Source of the DNA: Acidobacteriota bacterium
GTDB taxonomy: Bacteria; Acidobacteriota; Terriglobia; Terriglobales; Acidobacteriaceae
Assembly (NCBI GenBank): GCA_025359885.1
Contig: JANYDG010000015.1
Location: 1-64,000 of the forward strand
Length of the DNA stretch: 64,000 nt
Direction of reading: 5' to 3'
This document shows, in pieces, positions 17,245 to 26,207 of the stretch. Numbering within the stretch: the stretch's first letter is position 1; each line of letters begins with the position of its first letter. A program made the translations under genes and the position numbers. Below the pieces are notes generated by a model. That model saw nothing but the letters and a program-made list of their open reading frames with translations. It was not told where the DNA came from and searched no databases.

Positions 17245-18342
17245 TCATCCTCGCCACATTGGCAGCGATTCCTCAGTCGCTGATCGCAGTTGCGCCAGCA
17301 TCCCATGATCCGGGCTCAACACGCAGACCGGATCGATCGCCTCTGCGTCGCCGGTGAGCTGAAACGCCTGGCAACGACACCCGCCGAAATCACGCTCCTT
17401 ACGCGGGCAACTCTTGCACGTCTCCGACATCCACGCGTCGCCGCGAAATCGGTTGAACGCAGCAGACTCTTTCCATATCCAAGACAGTGAATGCTCTCGT
17501 ACATTATCAAAGCTCATGCCCGGAATCACTGCCGCTGCATGGCACGGCATTGCCTGCCCTATCGGGTCGATCAGCATCATCTGCCGTCCCCAGCCTCCGA
17601 CACACGCCTTGGGGTAGCTACCAAAGTAGTCCGGGAAAACCGACTCAATCTTGATTCCGCCGTGATTCCTGGCCTGATTCCGCGCCTTCGCCGCTTCAAC
17701 AATCGCCACCGAACGCTCAACTTGCTCCTGCGTCGGCATCAGCAGGCCGCGATTTTTCAGCGCCCACCCGTAATACTGCACATGCGCAATCTCCAGTCGC
17801 TCTGGAGCAAACTCTTCAGCCATCTCGATGAAACGCTCAAGCCGGTCAATATTCTGACGATGGACCACAAGATTCAACGTCAGAGCAATCGGAAATTTGC
17901 GAATCACTGGAATCAGCGTCAGCTTGTGCGCATGGGCCCGCGTCCCGGCGATGTGGTTCGCTGAAGCTTCTTCCACGTCCTGAAAGCTCAGTTGTAGATG
18001 CTCCAGCCCGGCATCGACCAGCTCGGCCAGCCGCTTTTCCGTTAGCCCGATTCCCGAGGTGATCATATTCACATAGAGCCCGGCACCTCGCCCTGCGGCA
18101 ATCAGCTGAGCGAGATCTGGCCGCGCCAAGGGCTCACCGCCCGTCAGATGCAGATGCAGCATGCCAAGCTCGGCCCCCTGCTTGAACACACGTACCCAAT
18201 CCTCCGTCGCCAGTTCTCCCTCGCTCCGCTTCAACTCGATCGGGTTGGAGCAATACAGGCAATGCAGTGGGCAGCGATGCGTCACCTCCGCTATGAAGGA
18301 GGAGGGCTGCGTGAGCAAGTATTCCTTCGAAATCGTCTCCAC
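17245..18342 (-). CDS. pqqE: PqqE, radical-SAM enzyme of PQQ biosynthesis
   Basis: 365 residues. The radical-SAM cluster motif CPLHCLYC (Cys 24, 28, 31) and LTGGEPLARPDL are at the N-terminus. The SPASM-type C-terminus carries further Cys ligands in CVGG, PCHAA, CKSCPRKERDFGGCRCQAF and PVCVLS. PqqE links Glu and Tyr side chains of the PqqA peptide by a C-C bond, the first step to pyrroloquinoline quinone. I chose GTG 18342 because a GGAG lies 8 nt before it and pqqD ends 4 nt upstream; the GTG at 18366 would overlap pqqD by 20 nt. Last gene of pqqABCDE. Confidence 0.95.
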   Translation of the reverse strand: METISKEYLLTQPSSFIAEVTHRCPLHCLYCSNPIELKRSEGELATEDWVRVFKQGAELGMLHLHLTGGEPLARPDLAQLIAAGRGAGLYVNMITSGIGLTEKRLAELVDAGLEHLQLSFQDVEEASANHIAGTRAHAHKLTLIPVIRKFPIALTLNLVVHRQNIDRLERFIEMAEEFAPERLEIAHVQYYGWALKNRGLLMPTQEQVERSVAIVEAAKARNQARNHGGIKIESVFPDYFGSYPKACVGGWGRQMMLIDPIGQAMPCHAAAVIPGMSFDNVREHSLSWIWKESAAFNRFRGDAWMSETCKSCPRKERDFGGCRCQAFQLTGDAEAIDPVCVLSPDHGMLAQLRSATEESLPMWRG

Positions 18343-18346
18343 CGCT

Positions 18347-18625
18347 TCAGCTCCGAATCGCGCCACGTTGCTGCATTCGTTCTAGTAAAGCAACAACGTC
18401 TTCCAGTACCTCTTGCCGCTCCGCGCCGTCGTATTGCGCCAACAATGCGTCTGCAATCATCGCCACGGTTCGCTTTCCATCTACCATCGCAAGAATATCC
18501 TTCGCCGGTCCGCCTAGTTGCAGCGCACCCTCAGGCACCAGCAACAAGTCCTCAGTCGGATGCAGACGACAACCTACCGTAAGCCTGGGAATCGAATCAA
18601 TTTGCAATTGAGATATCTCCGCCAT
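18347..18625 (-). CDS. pqqD: PqqD, PqqA-binding chaperone
   Basis: 92 residues with the winged-helix-like RRE fold of PqqD: PRLTVGCRLHPTEDLLLVPE, then LQLGGPAKDILAMVDGKRTV and VLEDVVALLERMQQRGAI. PqqD binds the PqqA precursor peptide and presents it to PqqE. It sits 3 nt after pqqC and 4 nt before pqqE, consistent with translation as one unit. Length and motif order are typical. Confidence 0.93.
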   Translation of the reverse strand: MAEISQLQIDSIPRLTVGCRLHPTEDLLLVPEGALQLGGPAKDILAMVDGKRTVAMIADALLAQYDGAERQEVLEDVVALLERMQQRGAIRS

Positions 18626-18628
18626 GCA

Positions 18629-19384
18629 TCATGCTTCCGGAACAAAACAGCCCGGAGGTATATTCCCCGGCGCAACATAGGCATAGTCAATCGCGTCCAG
18701 CTGAGCCCAGAGAATCTCACACTTGCTGTTCAGTGCATCGATTACCTGCTCTTGTTCGGCACGAGTCTTCGCATGGTTGGTCACATAGTGCATGGCAAAC
18801 GTCGCGTCCTCCGGAGCCTGCGTCAGCCGCCCGGTAAAATACGCGAGTCCCGGCACCAGGTACGGGTAATGCTTGCGCATCAAATCCATCCGCAGTGAGA
18901 TAAGGTCGCGCGAAAAAAGCTCGGTCAAAGACGACGCCACCGCAACCAGGAGCGAACTCTCCCGCACCAGCGTCAGGTAAGCATCGACGGCAAACCGTAC
19001 ACCCGGCAAAATACCAGTGAAAGGAATCACCTGCTCGCGCGCTAGCCCTGAGGCTTCAGCCAATTGAATCCACTTCTCAACTCCGCCGTACCCATCCTTA
19101 TCCCCGTCATGATCCAGAATCCGCTTCCTCCAGGCACGACGAAACGCCGGATCGTCACTCTTGGCCAGAATCAACGCGTCCTTGATAGGGATACGGCTCT
19201 GATAGTAATAACGATTCAGCGCCCACGCCTGCATCTGACCCCTGGTCAACTCGCCCGCATGCATCCGCAAATGAAAGGGATGGCGATAGTGATACCGGGC
19301 CTCACCTACCGCCTGCAACCGAGCCCGCAACTGCTCCGGCGAAAGCAAGTGCTCTACATGGTCAACTTTGTCTAGGATTTCCAT
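18629..19384 (-). CDS. pqqC: PqqC, pyrroloquinoline-quinone synthase
   Basis: 251 residues from ATG 19384, the usual PqqC length. It is a heme-oxygenase-like all-helical oxidase that uses O2, without metal, for the final ring closure and oxidation to PQQ. Recognisable segments are YHYRHPFHLRMHAGEL, QAWALNRYYYQSRIPIKDA, RILDHDGD and FTGILPGVRFAVDAYL, which include the His, Tyr and Arg residues around the substrate pocket. Its start lies inside the end of pqqB (overlap about 13 nt). Upstream in-frame ATG 19390 and TTG 19411 are alternatives. Confidence 0.95.
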   Translation of the reverse strand: MEILDKVDHVEHLLSPEQLRARLQAVGEARYHYRHPFHLRMHAGELTRGQMQAWALNRYYYQSRIPIKDALILAKSDDPAFRRAWRKRILDHDGDKDGYGGVEKWIQLAEASGLAREQVIPFTGILPGVRFAVDAYLTLVRESSLLVAVASSLTELFSRDLISLRMDLMRKHYPYLVPGLAYFTGRLTQAPEDATFAMHYVTNHAKTRAEQEQVIDALNSKCEILWAQLDAIDYAYVAPGNIPPGCFVPEA

Positions 19385-20292
19385 CGCCATCCATCTTCCG
19401 CTACTTGCCAACCTGCGTCCAGTACCTGTCTGCGTTCTTCGCTCTCGGGGTCAAGAATGGGATTGGTGTTGTTGATGTGAATGAATATCTTTTGCGGCCG
19501 TTTCAGCGATGCCAACGCGGCGATCGTTCCATCAGGTCCGCCGATCGGAACATGCCCGATACTGCGCGCAGAAGGCGTTCCCTCATGCGTCCGACTCAGT
19601 TCAGCGTCGCTCCAGAACGTGCCATCGACCAGAATCGCGTCACAGGATTCATACAATGCCAGCATCTCCGCGGTCACCTCTGGCAGCGACGGCGTATACG
19701 CGATCCGAGAACCTCCGGCTTCGATCAGCAATCCAATCAACGCATGACCGTCTTCGATCTTATGAACTTCGCCCTGTGTGTGTCGCGCGTAGAATGGCAA
19801 CGACCCCGGCAGCCCAATCGGCGTACACATGACTGCCCCGCCCGCTAAAAACGGCTGCCCGGGTACGATGTCTATCCATGTCAATTGGTTAGGAACCCGC
19901 TCCAGCATCCGAAAGAAGCTGTTCGCCTCCAGCGTTTGCCGTACCGCAGACGTCGCATACACAGTCAAAGGTTGAAATTCACGCAGCTCCAACAGGCCGA
20001 GTACCTGGTCAAGATCGGCGCTCGTCAAAAGAATGCCCGCAATTGGAGTGTTGCGAGAGCCCTCGGCAGGATTCGGCCATAGAGCCGGCTCCGACTCGAT
20101 CTGAAACCGAATATCCGGGGAAGCATTGATGAGAAATTGCTTTGCCCCATGAACGCCAAAAATCGCCTGCAAGTGCAGACGAGGAGGGATGACCTGCGGG
20201 TTTGTCCGGCTGATACTGCACAGCCTGCACGCACAGTTCCACTGGGGGCAACCGCCACCGGCAGCCGTCCCCAGCAGTTTCAGGTTCAGCAA
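19372..20292 (-). CDS. pqqB: PqqB, metallo-beta-lactamase-fold PQQ biosynthesis protein
   Basis: 306 residues starting at TTG 20292, three bases after the pqqA stop. The N-terminus LLGTAAGGGCPQWNCACRLC, the NASPDIRFQIES block, SADLDQVLGLLELREF, and HVPIGGPDG then FIHINNTNPIL near the end are typical of PqqB. It belongs to the metallo-beta-lactamase fold and hydroxylates the Glu-Tyr intermediate; older literature called it a PQQ carrier. The SADLDQVLGLL segment replaces the HxHxDH motif of true beta-lactamases, as in other PqqB proteins. Confidence 0.95.
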   Translation of the reverse strand: MLNLKLLGTAAGGGCPQWNCACRLCSISRTNPQVIPPRLHLQAIFGVHGAKQFLINASPDIRFQIESEPALWPNPAEGSRNTPIAGILLTSADLDQVLGLLELREFQPLTVYATSAVRQTLEANSFFRMLERVPNQLTWIDIVPGQPFLAGGAVMCTPIGLPGSLPFYARHTQGEVHKIEDGHALIGLLIEAGGSRIAYTPSLPEVTAEMLALYESCDAILVDGTFWSDAELSRTHEGTPSARSIGHVPIGGPDGTIAALASLKRPQKIFIHINNTNPILDPESEERRQVLDAGWQVAEDGWRWKS

Positions 20293-20295
20293 GTT

Positions 20296-20382
20296 TTAGA
20301 CTTCCGCAGTTGCGTAGCAGTTGATCTCACAAGCAAGGCTAACTTCTGCAAAGTCAGGACGGGTCCAGGTTTTACGTGCCAT
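20296..20382 (-). CDS. pqqA: PqqA, precursor peptide of pyrroloquinoline quinone
   Basis: A 28-residue peptide that starts MARKTWTRPDF and ends CEINCYATAEV. It contains the obligatory Glu-xxx-Tyr pair (Glu19 and Tyr23) that is cross-linked by PqqE to become PQQ. A GGAG lies about 9 nt before the ATG at 20380-20382. It directly precedes pqqB, as in canonical operons. The gene is small enough to be missed by default length cut-offs. Confidence 0.93.
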   Translation of the reverse strand: MARKTWTRPDFAEVSLACEINCYATAEV

Positions 20383-20409
20383 ATCAGTGATCTCCCAAAA
20401 ATTTGGTTT

Positions 20410-20423
20410 GTTGAACCTTCAAC
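20410..20423. promoter_or_regulatory. Palindrome in the pqqA leader region
   Basis: GTTGAA-CC-TTCAAC is a perfect 6-bp inverted repeat centred about 35 nt upstream of the pqqA start codon. A TATACT that could be a -10 box lies about 35 nt further upstream on the same strand, without a good -35. It could be an operator or a small leader hairpin; no regulator can be named. Confidence 0.35.
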
Positions 20424-20553
20424 TGCCGATTCGTTGCCCTAGTATATCCGAGATGAGCGAGTGAAGTAAGACCTCTTCTGCAACTCATTTTTGAAACTTT
20501 GGTACCCCAGTCTCAAATCCTCCGATGATTCCAACAAATCTCCCGGGCAGAAA

Positions 20554-20592
20554 GGGGGGCAGCAGACGGATTCCTATCCGCCACGCTGCCCC
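20554..20592 (-). terminator. Hairpin terminator downstream of the carboxylesterase gene
   Basis: On the - strand GGGGCAGC (20585-20592) pairs with GCTGCCCC (20556-20563), followed by CCTTTCT. An inner CGGAT/ATCCG stem lies in the loop, so the structure is branched. It sits about 75 nt after the esterase stop codon and before the pqq promoter region. Confidence 0.55.
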
Positions 20593-20667
20593 TCTTCATC
20601 CAGAACGTTAAAGTCGGACGCGCCGTCTAAACACGCCGCAACTTACTTTGAACGCCTTATGTTGGCG

Positions 20668-22248
20668 TTATTTTGCTGCAGGTGCAGATTCGTTCTCCAT
20701 CCAGAATTCATACCTGGCGCGATTCTCATCCGGACGCGAAGTGACGGGATTGTCCAGATGAAGCACCGGATCGCCCTCACCATACTTCGGCCAGACCGGC
20801 AAGCCATCGCCGTTCGGATCGCCCTTCTTGGCAAAGTTCGTCCAGTAGCTCATCATTTGCTCGCTCAGCTTGCGATCCTCATCGCGCCACACCGCGCCGG
20901 GCCGCGTTTCGATGGTGCCGAAGATGTACTCGATATCGTCAGAATGAAAAGCAAACTCTCCTGGATGATACTTGCTCGACGGTGCCGCGAGATCCAGTTT
21001 GTACCGGTAAACCGTTGATTCGCCGGTCTTTCTGTGCAGCTCCATCCATTTCCATGTGCCATAAGCGATGAAGGAATCTCCGCCGAAGTCAGCCGCCGAT
21101 CGAGCCAGTTCAGCGTCGGTCGCAGAAGGATACAGCTTCATGAAGGTCTCGGCTTTATCGCCAAAACGCTGCGTCGCCATTCCCTTCCACTTATCCTGGG
21201 TCATGCCGTTCGCCATCCACGAACCTTCGTCGCGGTTAAACCCTGCCAGCAGAGGTACATGTGCCTGCTTGCCGGCCGTATATGTGTCCAGCACCGTTTC
21301 CGTCAGAAACTTGCCATCGATCACCGGGGCAAATCCAACCATTCCGCGCTTTGAGGCAGCGGCCAGTACTTTCTCCGTCGGAACCGCACGCAATTCCTCT
21401 AAGGTCTTTGCACCCAACTCGGTAGAGACCCACTCCGCTTCCTTGGGACCAGCCGTAGCCAGGGGTTCAAGGGTCAGCGCACCCGAGGTGACTGCGCCGC
21501 CGCTCTCGCCGATGGCCTTGGCAAAGAGTCCACGCGCCGACGGAGCCGCCATCAGGGTGCTCACTGCAAACGACCCCGCACTCTCGCCAAAGATGGTCAC
21601 ATTCTCCGGATCGCCACCGAACGAAGCGATATTTTTCTTGACCCAGTCCAGCGCCGCGACCATGTCCATCAGGCCGTAGTTGCCACTCGAACCACCCTGC
21701 TCAGCCGCGAGTGCAGGCAATGCCAGGAAGCCAAAAGCACCTAGCCGGTAGTTGATGGTCACCAGCACCACGCCCTTCGTGGGCATGAAATCACCATTGT
21801 GGCGCGGCTCACTGCTACCGCCACCGGCGTAGCCACCGCCGTGTATCCAAAACATGACAGGTAGCTTAGCTTTGGATTTCGCCGCTGGACTGTAAACGTT
21901 CAGGTTAAGGCAATCCTCTGAACCCAGATCGGCGGCGCTGGCAGCATCCTGGAAAATCATATCGTCAAAGACATGATTTTGAGAGCAGTGATGGCCATAC
22001 TTGGTCGCATCGAACTCACCCTTCCAGGCAGCCGCAGGCTGCGGAGCCTTCCACCGCAGTGCGCCAAGCGGCGGTGCAGCGTAGGGCAAACCCTGGAACG
22101 CGCGAACCGCTCCGTTTCCAATCAACTTGCCATGCACCTTACCACCGTCAATCTTGACAACCAGATTGTCAGCGAAAGCAAGGCTTCCAGCCCCAAACGC
22201 GAGACAACTCACCAAGAGCACGAAACCTAATCTAGAACGAATATTCAC
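20668..22248 (-). CDS. Exported type-B carboxylesterase
   Basis: 526 residues from GTG 22248, chosen because GGAGG lies about 9 nt before it and a clean signal peptide follows (NIRSRLGFVLLVSCLAFGAG, cleavage after AFA). The alpha/beta-hydrolase carboxylesterase fold shows FQGLPYAAPP and SEDCLNLNVYSP. The oxyanion-hole segment is WIHGGGYAGG, the nucleophile Ser223 lies in TIFGESAGSFAV, and FHSDDIEYIFG supplies the His region. It should hydrolyse carboxylic esters in the periplasm or outside. It follows lysA on the same strand after 125 nt. Confidence 0.92.
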   Translation of the reverse strand: MNIRSRLGFVLLVSCLAFGAGSLAFADNLVVKIDGGKVHGKLIGNGAVRAFQGLPYAAPPLGALRWKAPQPAAAWKGEFDATKYGHHCSQNHVFDDMIFQDAASAADLGSEDCLNLNVYSPAAKSKAKLPVMFWIHGGGYAGGGSSEPRHNGDFMPTKGVVLVTINYRLGAFGFLALPALAAEQGGSSGNYGLMDMVAALDWVKKNIASFGGDPENVTIFGESAGSFAVSTLMAAPSARGLFAKAIGESGGAVTSGALTLEPLATAGPKEAEWVSTELGAKTLEELRAVPTEKVLAAASKRGMVGFAPVIDGKFLTETVLDTYTAGKQAHVPLLAGFNRDEGSWMANGMTQDKWKGMATQRFGDKAETFMKLYPSATDAELARSAADFGGDSFIAYGTWKWMELHRKTGESTVYRYKLDLAAPSSKYHPGEFAFHSDDIEYIFGTIETRPGAVWRDEDRKLSEQMMSYWTNFAKKGDPNGDGLPVWPKYGEGDPVLHLDNPVTSRPDENRARYEFWMENESAPAAK

Positions 22249-22373
22249 TGGTAAATCCTCCGCGAGAACGATACAGGATGAGGCTTTGAGCCAACCAGTA
22301 ACGATTTGTAACGGCTGCACCAAATGCAACCCGCGCCAACCGGAACCACCCAAACCGCCAAACACTCAACTGT

Positions 22374-23699
22374 CTACAGGATCTCGGGCGCAAAAAGATC
22401 CGCAATGGTTTCGCGGCGCCTGATCAGTTTCAACTCCGCACCGCGCACCAGCACCTCGGCCGGTCGAGGACGCGTGTTATAGTTCGAGCTTTGCGCCATG
22501 CCGTAGGCTCCCGCATCGAGAATCGCAACAAGGTCGCCAGGCTCGACAGGCTGGAATTTTCGATCACGGGCAAAAAAGTCGCCGGTTTCGCAGACCGGGC
22601 CGACAATATCCACAGGGGCGGCTCTGCCCGGGCGCGGAGCAACAGGCACGATCTGGTGAAAGGCCTCATAGAGTGCCGGACGGATCAGATCGTTCATGGC
22701 CGCGTCGGTGACGACAAAGGTCTTTTTGCCGTTGCGCTTGACGTAGAGCACGCGCGCAAGAAGGACCCCTGCCTGAGCTACCAGGAATCGGCCCGGCTCG
22801 AGCAGTAGAGTCACATCGAGACCGGTCAGCGCATTTTCAACAGCTCGGGCGTATTCGCCAACCACGCTTTGCGCATCGAAACTCTCGCCCTCCCCGAGAT
22901 GATAGTTAATGCCCAGGCCGCCACCAGCATCAACCGTTTTGAGGCGGATGCCGTCCTTTTCGAGTTCACGCACCAATTTAGCCACGCGCGCAACGGCAGC
23001 GCCAAATGGCTCGGCCGACCGAATCTGCGAGCCAATGTGCACACTCACACCATGGGCTGCGAGCCACCGGCTCCTCGCCGCTTCTACATAGATACGTCGT
23101 GCCTGGCGAATATCAATGCCAAACTTGTGTTCGCGTAAGCCGGTCGAAATATAAGGATGAGTTTCCGCGAAAACGTCCGGGTTCACTCGCAACGAGAAGC
23201 GTGCCTTACGCTTGCGCCTGGCAGCCCGGCTCGCCAGCAAACCAAGCTCCGCTTCGCTCTCAACGTTGAAGGCCAGTATGCCCGCCTCAAGAGCCTGATC
23301 GATCTCGTCAATGGTCTTGCCAGCGCCAGAAAAAACGACGCGACCCACCGCTTCTGGGGCAGCCGCCTGCAAGCGTGCCAGTTCTCCGCCAGAAACGATG
23401 TCAAAGCCCGCACCGTGCTCCGCGAGTACCTTCAAAATAGCCAGCGCCGAATTCGCCTTGACCGCATAGCAAACCAGGTGACGCCGGTTTGCGAGCGCCT
23501 GCTGAAACAGCCCAAGACGTTCAATCATCTGGTCGGCGCTGTAGACGTAAAGTGGCGTCTGGAACCGCTCGGCCATCGCCGCAAGCGAATGCCCACCACA
23601 GCTGAGGGGAGCGCCGCCGGCGGGGAAAGAAAAAGGCCGCGCAGGGGTTAAAACAGGGGAGGATTGGGTCAATTTAGACAAGGGCCAGCCTGAGTACAA
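22374..23699 (-). CDS. lysA: Diaminopimelate decarboxylase
   Basis: About 440 residues of the PLP fold-III decarboxylases. The PLP lysine lies in CYAVKANSALAILK, with SGGELARL, HIGSQIRS, DAGGGLGINY, EPGRFLVAQAG, the catalytic Cys segment GPVCETGDFFARDR and GAYGMAQSSNYNTRPRPAEV. It makes L-lysine from meso-diaminopimelate, the last step of lysine synthesis. The frame opens with TTG at 23699; TTG codons at 23681 and 23672 are alternatives, and the true start is uncertain by up to about 10 residues. Confidence 0.94.
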   Translation of the reverse strand: MYSGWPLSKLTQSSPVLTPARPFSFPAGGAPLSCGGHSLAAMAERFQTPLYVYSADQMIERLGLFQQALANRRHLVCYAVKANSALAILKVLAEHGAGFDIVSGGELARLQAAAPEAVGRVVFSGAGKTIDEIDQALEAGILAFNVESEAELGLLASRAARRKRKARFSLRVNPDVFAETHPYISTGLREHKFGIDIRQARRIYVEAARSRWLAAHGVSVHIGSQIRSAEPFGAAVARVAKLVRELEKDGIRLKTVDAGGGLGINYHLGEGESFDAQSVVGEYARAVENALTGLDVTLLLEPGRFLVAQAGVLLARVLYVKRNGKKTFVVTDAAMNDLIRPALYEAFHQIVPVAPRPGRAAPVDIVGPVCETGDFFARDRKFQPVEPGDLVAILDAGAYGMAQSSNYNTRPRPAEVLVRGAELKLIRRRETIADLFAPEIL

Positions 23700-23771
23700 A
23701 AGGGATACTCAGAGCCTAGCAGAAACCGGCCCGGGCACCCTCCGGTGGCCCAGGCAAACCCCTGCATTGTC

Positions 23772-24149
23772 TCAGTACTGCGGCGGAGGTGGGGTTTGGC
23801 CCAGGACGACCTCGCCCGGCACCTCTTCCGGAATCCCAATCCAGCAGGCAATGTAGACAATCTCGACAATCGGAAACAGGAAGACACCACCAATGACGGT
23901 GAGGATCCGTACCAGTCCCACATCCCAACCATAGGTGCGAGCAAAACCAGCGCACACTCCGGCAAACTGTCGCCCAAAGAGCGGCCTGACGAGGCGAGGC
24001 GGGGGCGGAAAATTGCCCGGCTGGAAACCTGGCTGGAATCCCTGCTGGAAGCCGTTCGGCGGCACGCCTGCAACAACCGTGCCGCAGGCGGAACAGAAGC
24101 GCGCCGATGGTGCCAATCCAACTCCACAATTGCTGCAATAGGCTTGCAT
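23772..24149 (-). CDS. Zinc-ribbon plus PspC-domain membrane protein
   Basis: 125 residues. An N-terminal zinc ribbon (CSNCG at 5-9, CSACG at 19-23) is followed by a Gln/Phe/Pro-rich linker with a repeated GFQ pattern (about 30-48). A PspC domain follows (about 55-110: RPLFGRQFAGVCAGFARTYG, WDVGLVRILTVIGG, and the membrane helix FPIVEIVYIACWIGIPEE). PspC domains sit in the inner membrane and signal envelope stress in phage-shock systems, but no pspA is nearby. ATG 24158 is an alternative start. Confidence 0.82.
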   Translation of the reverse strand: MQAYCSNCGVGLAPSARFCSACGTVVAGVPPNGFQQGFQPGFQPGNFPPPPRLVRPLFGRQFAGVCAGFARTYGWDVGLVRILTVIGGVFLFPIVEIVYIACWIGIPEEVPGEVVLGQTPPPPQY

Positions 24150-24237
24150 ATTCCACACTCCATCCTGGCAACTCGCCAGTCAGTATTGCATACGCTCGGC
24201 GACCCCGGAAGGTTCCATCTCCATCTGCAAGCCGAAG

Positions 24238-25449
24238 CTACTGCTCGCGATAGGGCGTCTTGAGCAGCCGACGGGCTATGTCGCCCTGCGTCGTGTCAGA
24301 CCCGTTCGAGATGGCAGCCTGATAATCTCGAATTGCCAGGTCGCGCTGCCCATTGAGGTCGCGGCTTTTGCCCGCGGCTACCAACGACCTCCGCTTCAAT
24401 TCCGCGCCCGACCCCTGCATCCACGCCGCCTGCTCGTAAGCCTGTGCAGCCTCAGAATAGTGCCGCTGTCCACGCAGTGCCTCACCCAGGCCAAAGTAAG
24501 CCAGCTCCAGATGCGAAGACGGAAAATAACCCGGCTTGCGGGCATCTTTCAGCAGAGTCTCGTACGCCGTTGCCGCGGCCATTCCTTCGCCTGCATCCTT
24601 GCGCAGATTCGCTTCTTCCAGGGCAAAGAGAAAATCATGCGGGTAGCGGTTCTCGAGCGTTCGCACCACCGCGATTGCATTCTGGTAGCGGGCCTCCCGC
24701 CGAAGGAAGAGCGCAATGACCGTGCCCGCCTCAACCGAAGTCATTGGGCCGGCTTGAAAGTCATCCCGCAGCATGGTCATTCCCGTTGCTTTCGAGCCGG
24801 TGATGCCGGCAAAGCCAAAAATCAATTTGAAGCCCCAGGGCAGCGCACCAATGACGTACTGATAGGTTCCAACAACAAGTTTGGCGTCGGTATAACCAGG
24901 GTCAATCTGCAGCACACGCGCTTCATCCGAGTGAGCCTGCAGCGCCAGATGAAAGGCTGCGCTGAAGCTCCGTTCGACCATCGCCATGTAGCTTGAGCGC
25001 AGGCTCCTGGCCCAGCCGCGAGCATAAAGCGCATCCACATCCCGCGCATTGCGGCTGATGCGCGCATCTGCTTCACGAACTGCCTCATCGGCCAGCGCAA
25101 AGATGCGATCCCGCGCGATCGGGTCTTCCGGCGTTGGATGTTTCCCGGTAAGAAAGCCATCATTTGCATAGAACGTGGTGTCGAGCAAATCCTGTCGGTA
25201 AAGCTCTTCAAATACTCTGGCCTCGAGCAAAAAGGTCGTCGCCCCCGGGTCGAGCGGATGCGCGGTGTGGACCCTTTCAAGAATCTCAATGCAGGCCGGA
25301 TAGTCCAGGGCGTAGAAGTACTCATACGCCTGCTTGACCAGGGTGTCGCGGCTGAGGGGGTAGGCTCGAATTTCGCCAGACCGCGCCTGCGCTGCAAACC
25401 CGATCACCAGTAAGGCTGCAACCAGAAAACCTGAAATCCGCAACTTCAA
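24238..25449 (-). CDS. Exported tetratricopeptide-repeat protein
   Basis: 403 residues with a signal peptide (ISGFLVAALLVIGFAAQA, cleavage near ARS). Helical repeats of TPR type run along the length, for example YEYFYALDYPACIEILERVH near residue 45 and YFGLGEALRGQRHYSEAAQA near 325. The middle (about 180-260) is less regular and Gly-rich (GALPWGFKLIFGFAGITGSK). No enzymatic domain is seen. It probably acts as a periplasmic scaffold, but partners are unknown. The gene is separated from the zinc-ribbon/PspC gene by about 90 nt. Confidence 0.75.
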   Translation of the reverse strand: MKLRISGFLVAALLVIGFAAQARSGEIRAYPLSRDTLVKQAYEYFYALDYPACIEILERVHTAHPLDPGATTFLLEARVFEELYRQDLLDTTFYANDGFLTGKHPTPEDPIARDRIFALADEAVREADARISRNARDVDALYARGWARSLRSSYMAMVERSFSAAFHLALQAHSDEARVLQIDPGYTDAKLVVGTYQYVIGALPWGFKLIFGFAGITGSKATGMTMLRDDFQAGPMTSVEAGTVIALFLRREARYQNAIAVVRTLENRYPHDFLFALEEANLRKDAGEGMAAATAYETLLKDARKPGYFPSSHLELAYFGLGEALRGQRHYSEAAQAYEQAAWMQGSGAELKRRSLVAAGKSRDLNGQRDLAIRDYQAAISNGSDTTQGDIARRLLKTPYREQ

Positions 25450-26207
25450 CCTGCCCCTCCTGACCAGCTCAGGCCGGCAAAACGTTGTCAGCCCACCTCA
25501 ACATCCTAAATTGGGATGCAGAAGCAAAGCTCAAAGAGCCAAAACTCCTCAAGGTCCTGCACCGAAGACACCGTAATGTTCATTCCCCTGTGCCTGGTCC
25601 GAACGGTCGAAATCACCCCGAACCCAAACAACCGAATTTATTTCGATTCCCAAAAAGGAACACACCTCGATTTCGCGTTAATACAGAGCAGAGGGTATTT
25701 TTTGTGAAGTTCCGCCAACCGGATTTATGCCAGTGCGGGATCGCCGGAAAATCACGAATCACGAAATCAGGACTCGCAAACCCGAACTCGGGAAATTGAT
25801 GCCACATGACGGGCTAGGTCGAAGAGTCTGGAAATTTCATCCTTGTCAGTTGGGTTAAACGGAGTATCAGACAAACGATTTGAATCGATTTTTGCCCGCC
25901 AGCCAGGCGCAGGATCATGCTGCCGACAGTGCCGAAAACCTGTCCGCGACCGGTTGAGCCGGAAAAAGTTGTAAGACTTTTCTCAGCAGCGGGCAGTCCC
26001 TCCAGGATTGCCCGCTCATTTGTTTTCAGTCGAGGTGTTGCAGATTGTGACAACATGCGAAGCTTCTCTGAGCAAAGGACTTAGCGCGGAATACGGTACT
26101 GTTATCTCTCTGGTTAATACACTATCTATAACTAATGAAAGGACTTCCGAAAGCGTTTTCAGGCCTGAAGATCAGGCCCGTATCAGCCCATAAATTGTCT
26201 CAAATCT
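25450..26207. other. Gene-poor 760-bp region
   Basis: Several open frames of 60-104 codons exist on both strands, but none has a ribosome-binding site or recognisable protein pattern, and base composition is lower in GC than neighbouring genes. The only strong structural signal is the hairpin at 25989-26015. The right end carries the rlpA-like gene's promoter. A small RNA is possible. Confidence 0.4.
25989..26022 (+). terminator. Orphan terminator-like hairpin
   Basis: An 11-bp stem with one G-U pair (GCGGGCAGTCC at 25989-25999 and GGATTGCCCGC at 26005-26015) with a 5-nt loop is followed by TCATTTGTTTT on the + strand. No protein gene on the + strand ends upstream within 18 kb. It would therefore terminate an unrecognised transcript, or act as an attenuator. 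Confidence 0.5.

Noticed and set aside
25485-25799. 104-codon + strand open frame in the empty region
   Set aside because: No ribosome-binding site, no signal or membrane pattern, and a translation rich in Asn, Arg and Pro without structure. Kept as non-coding.
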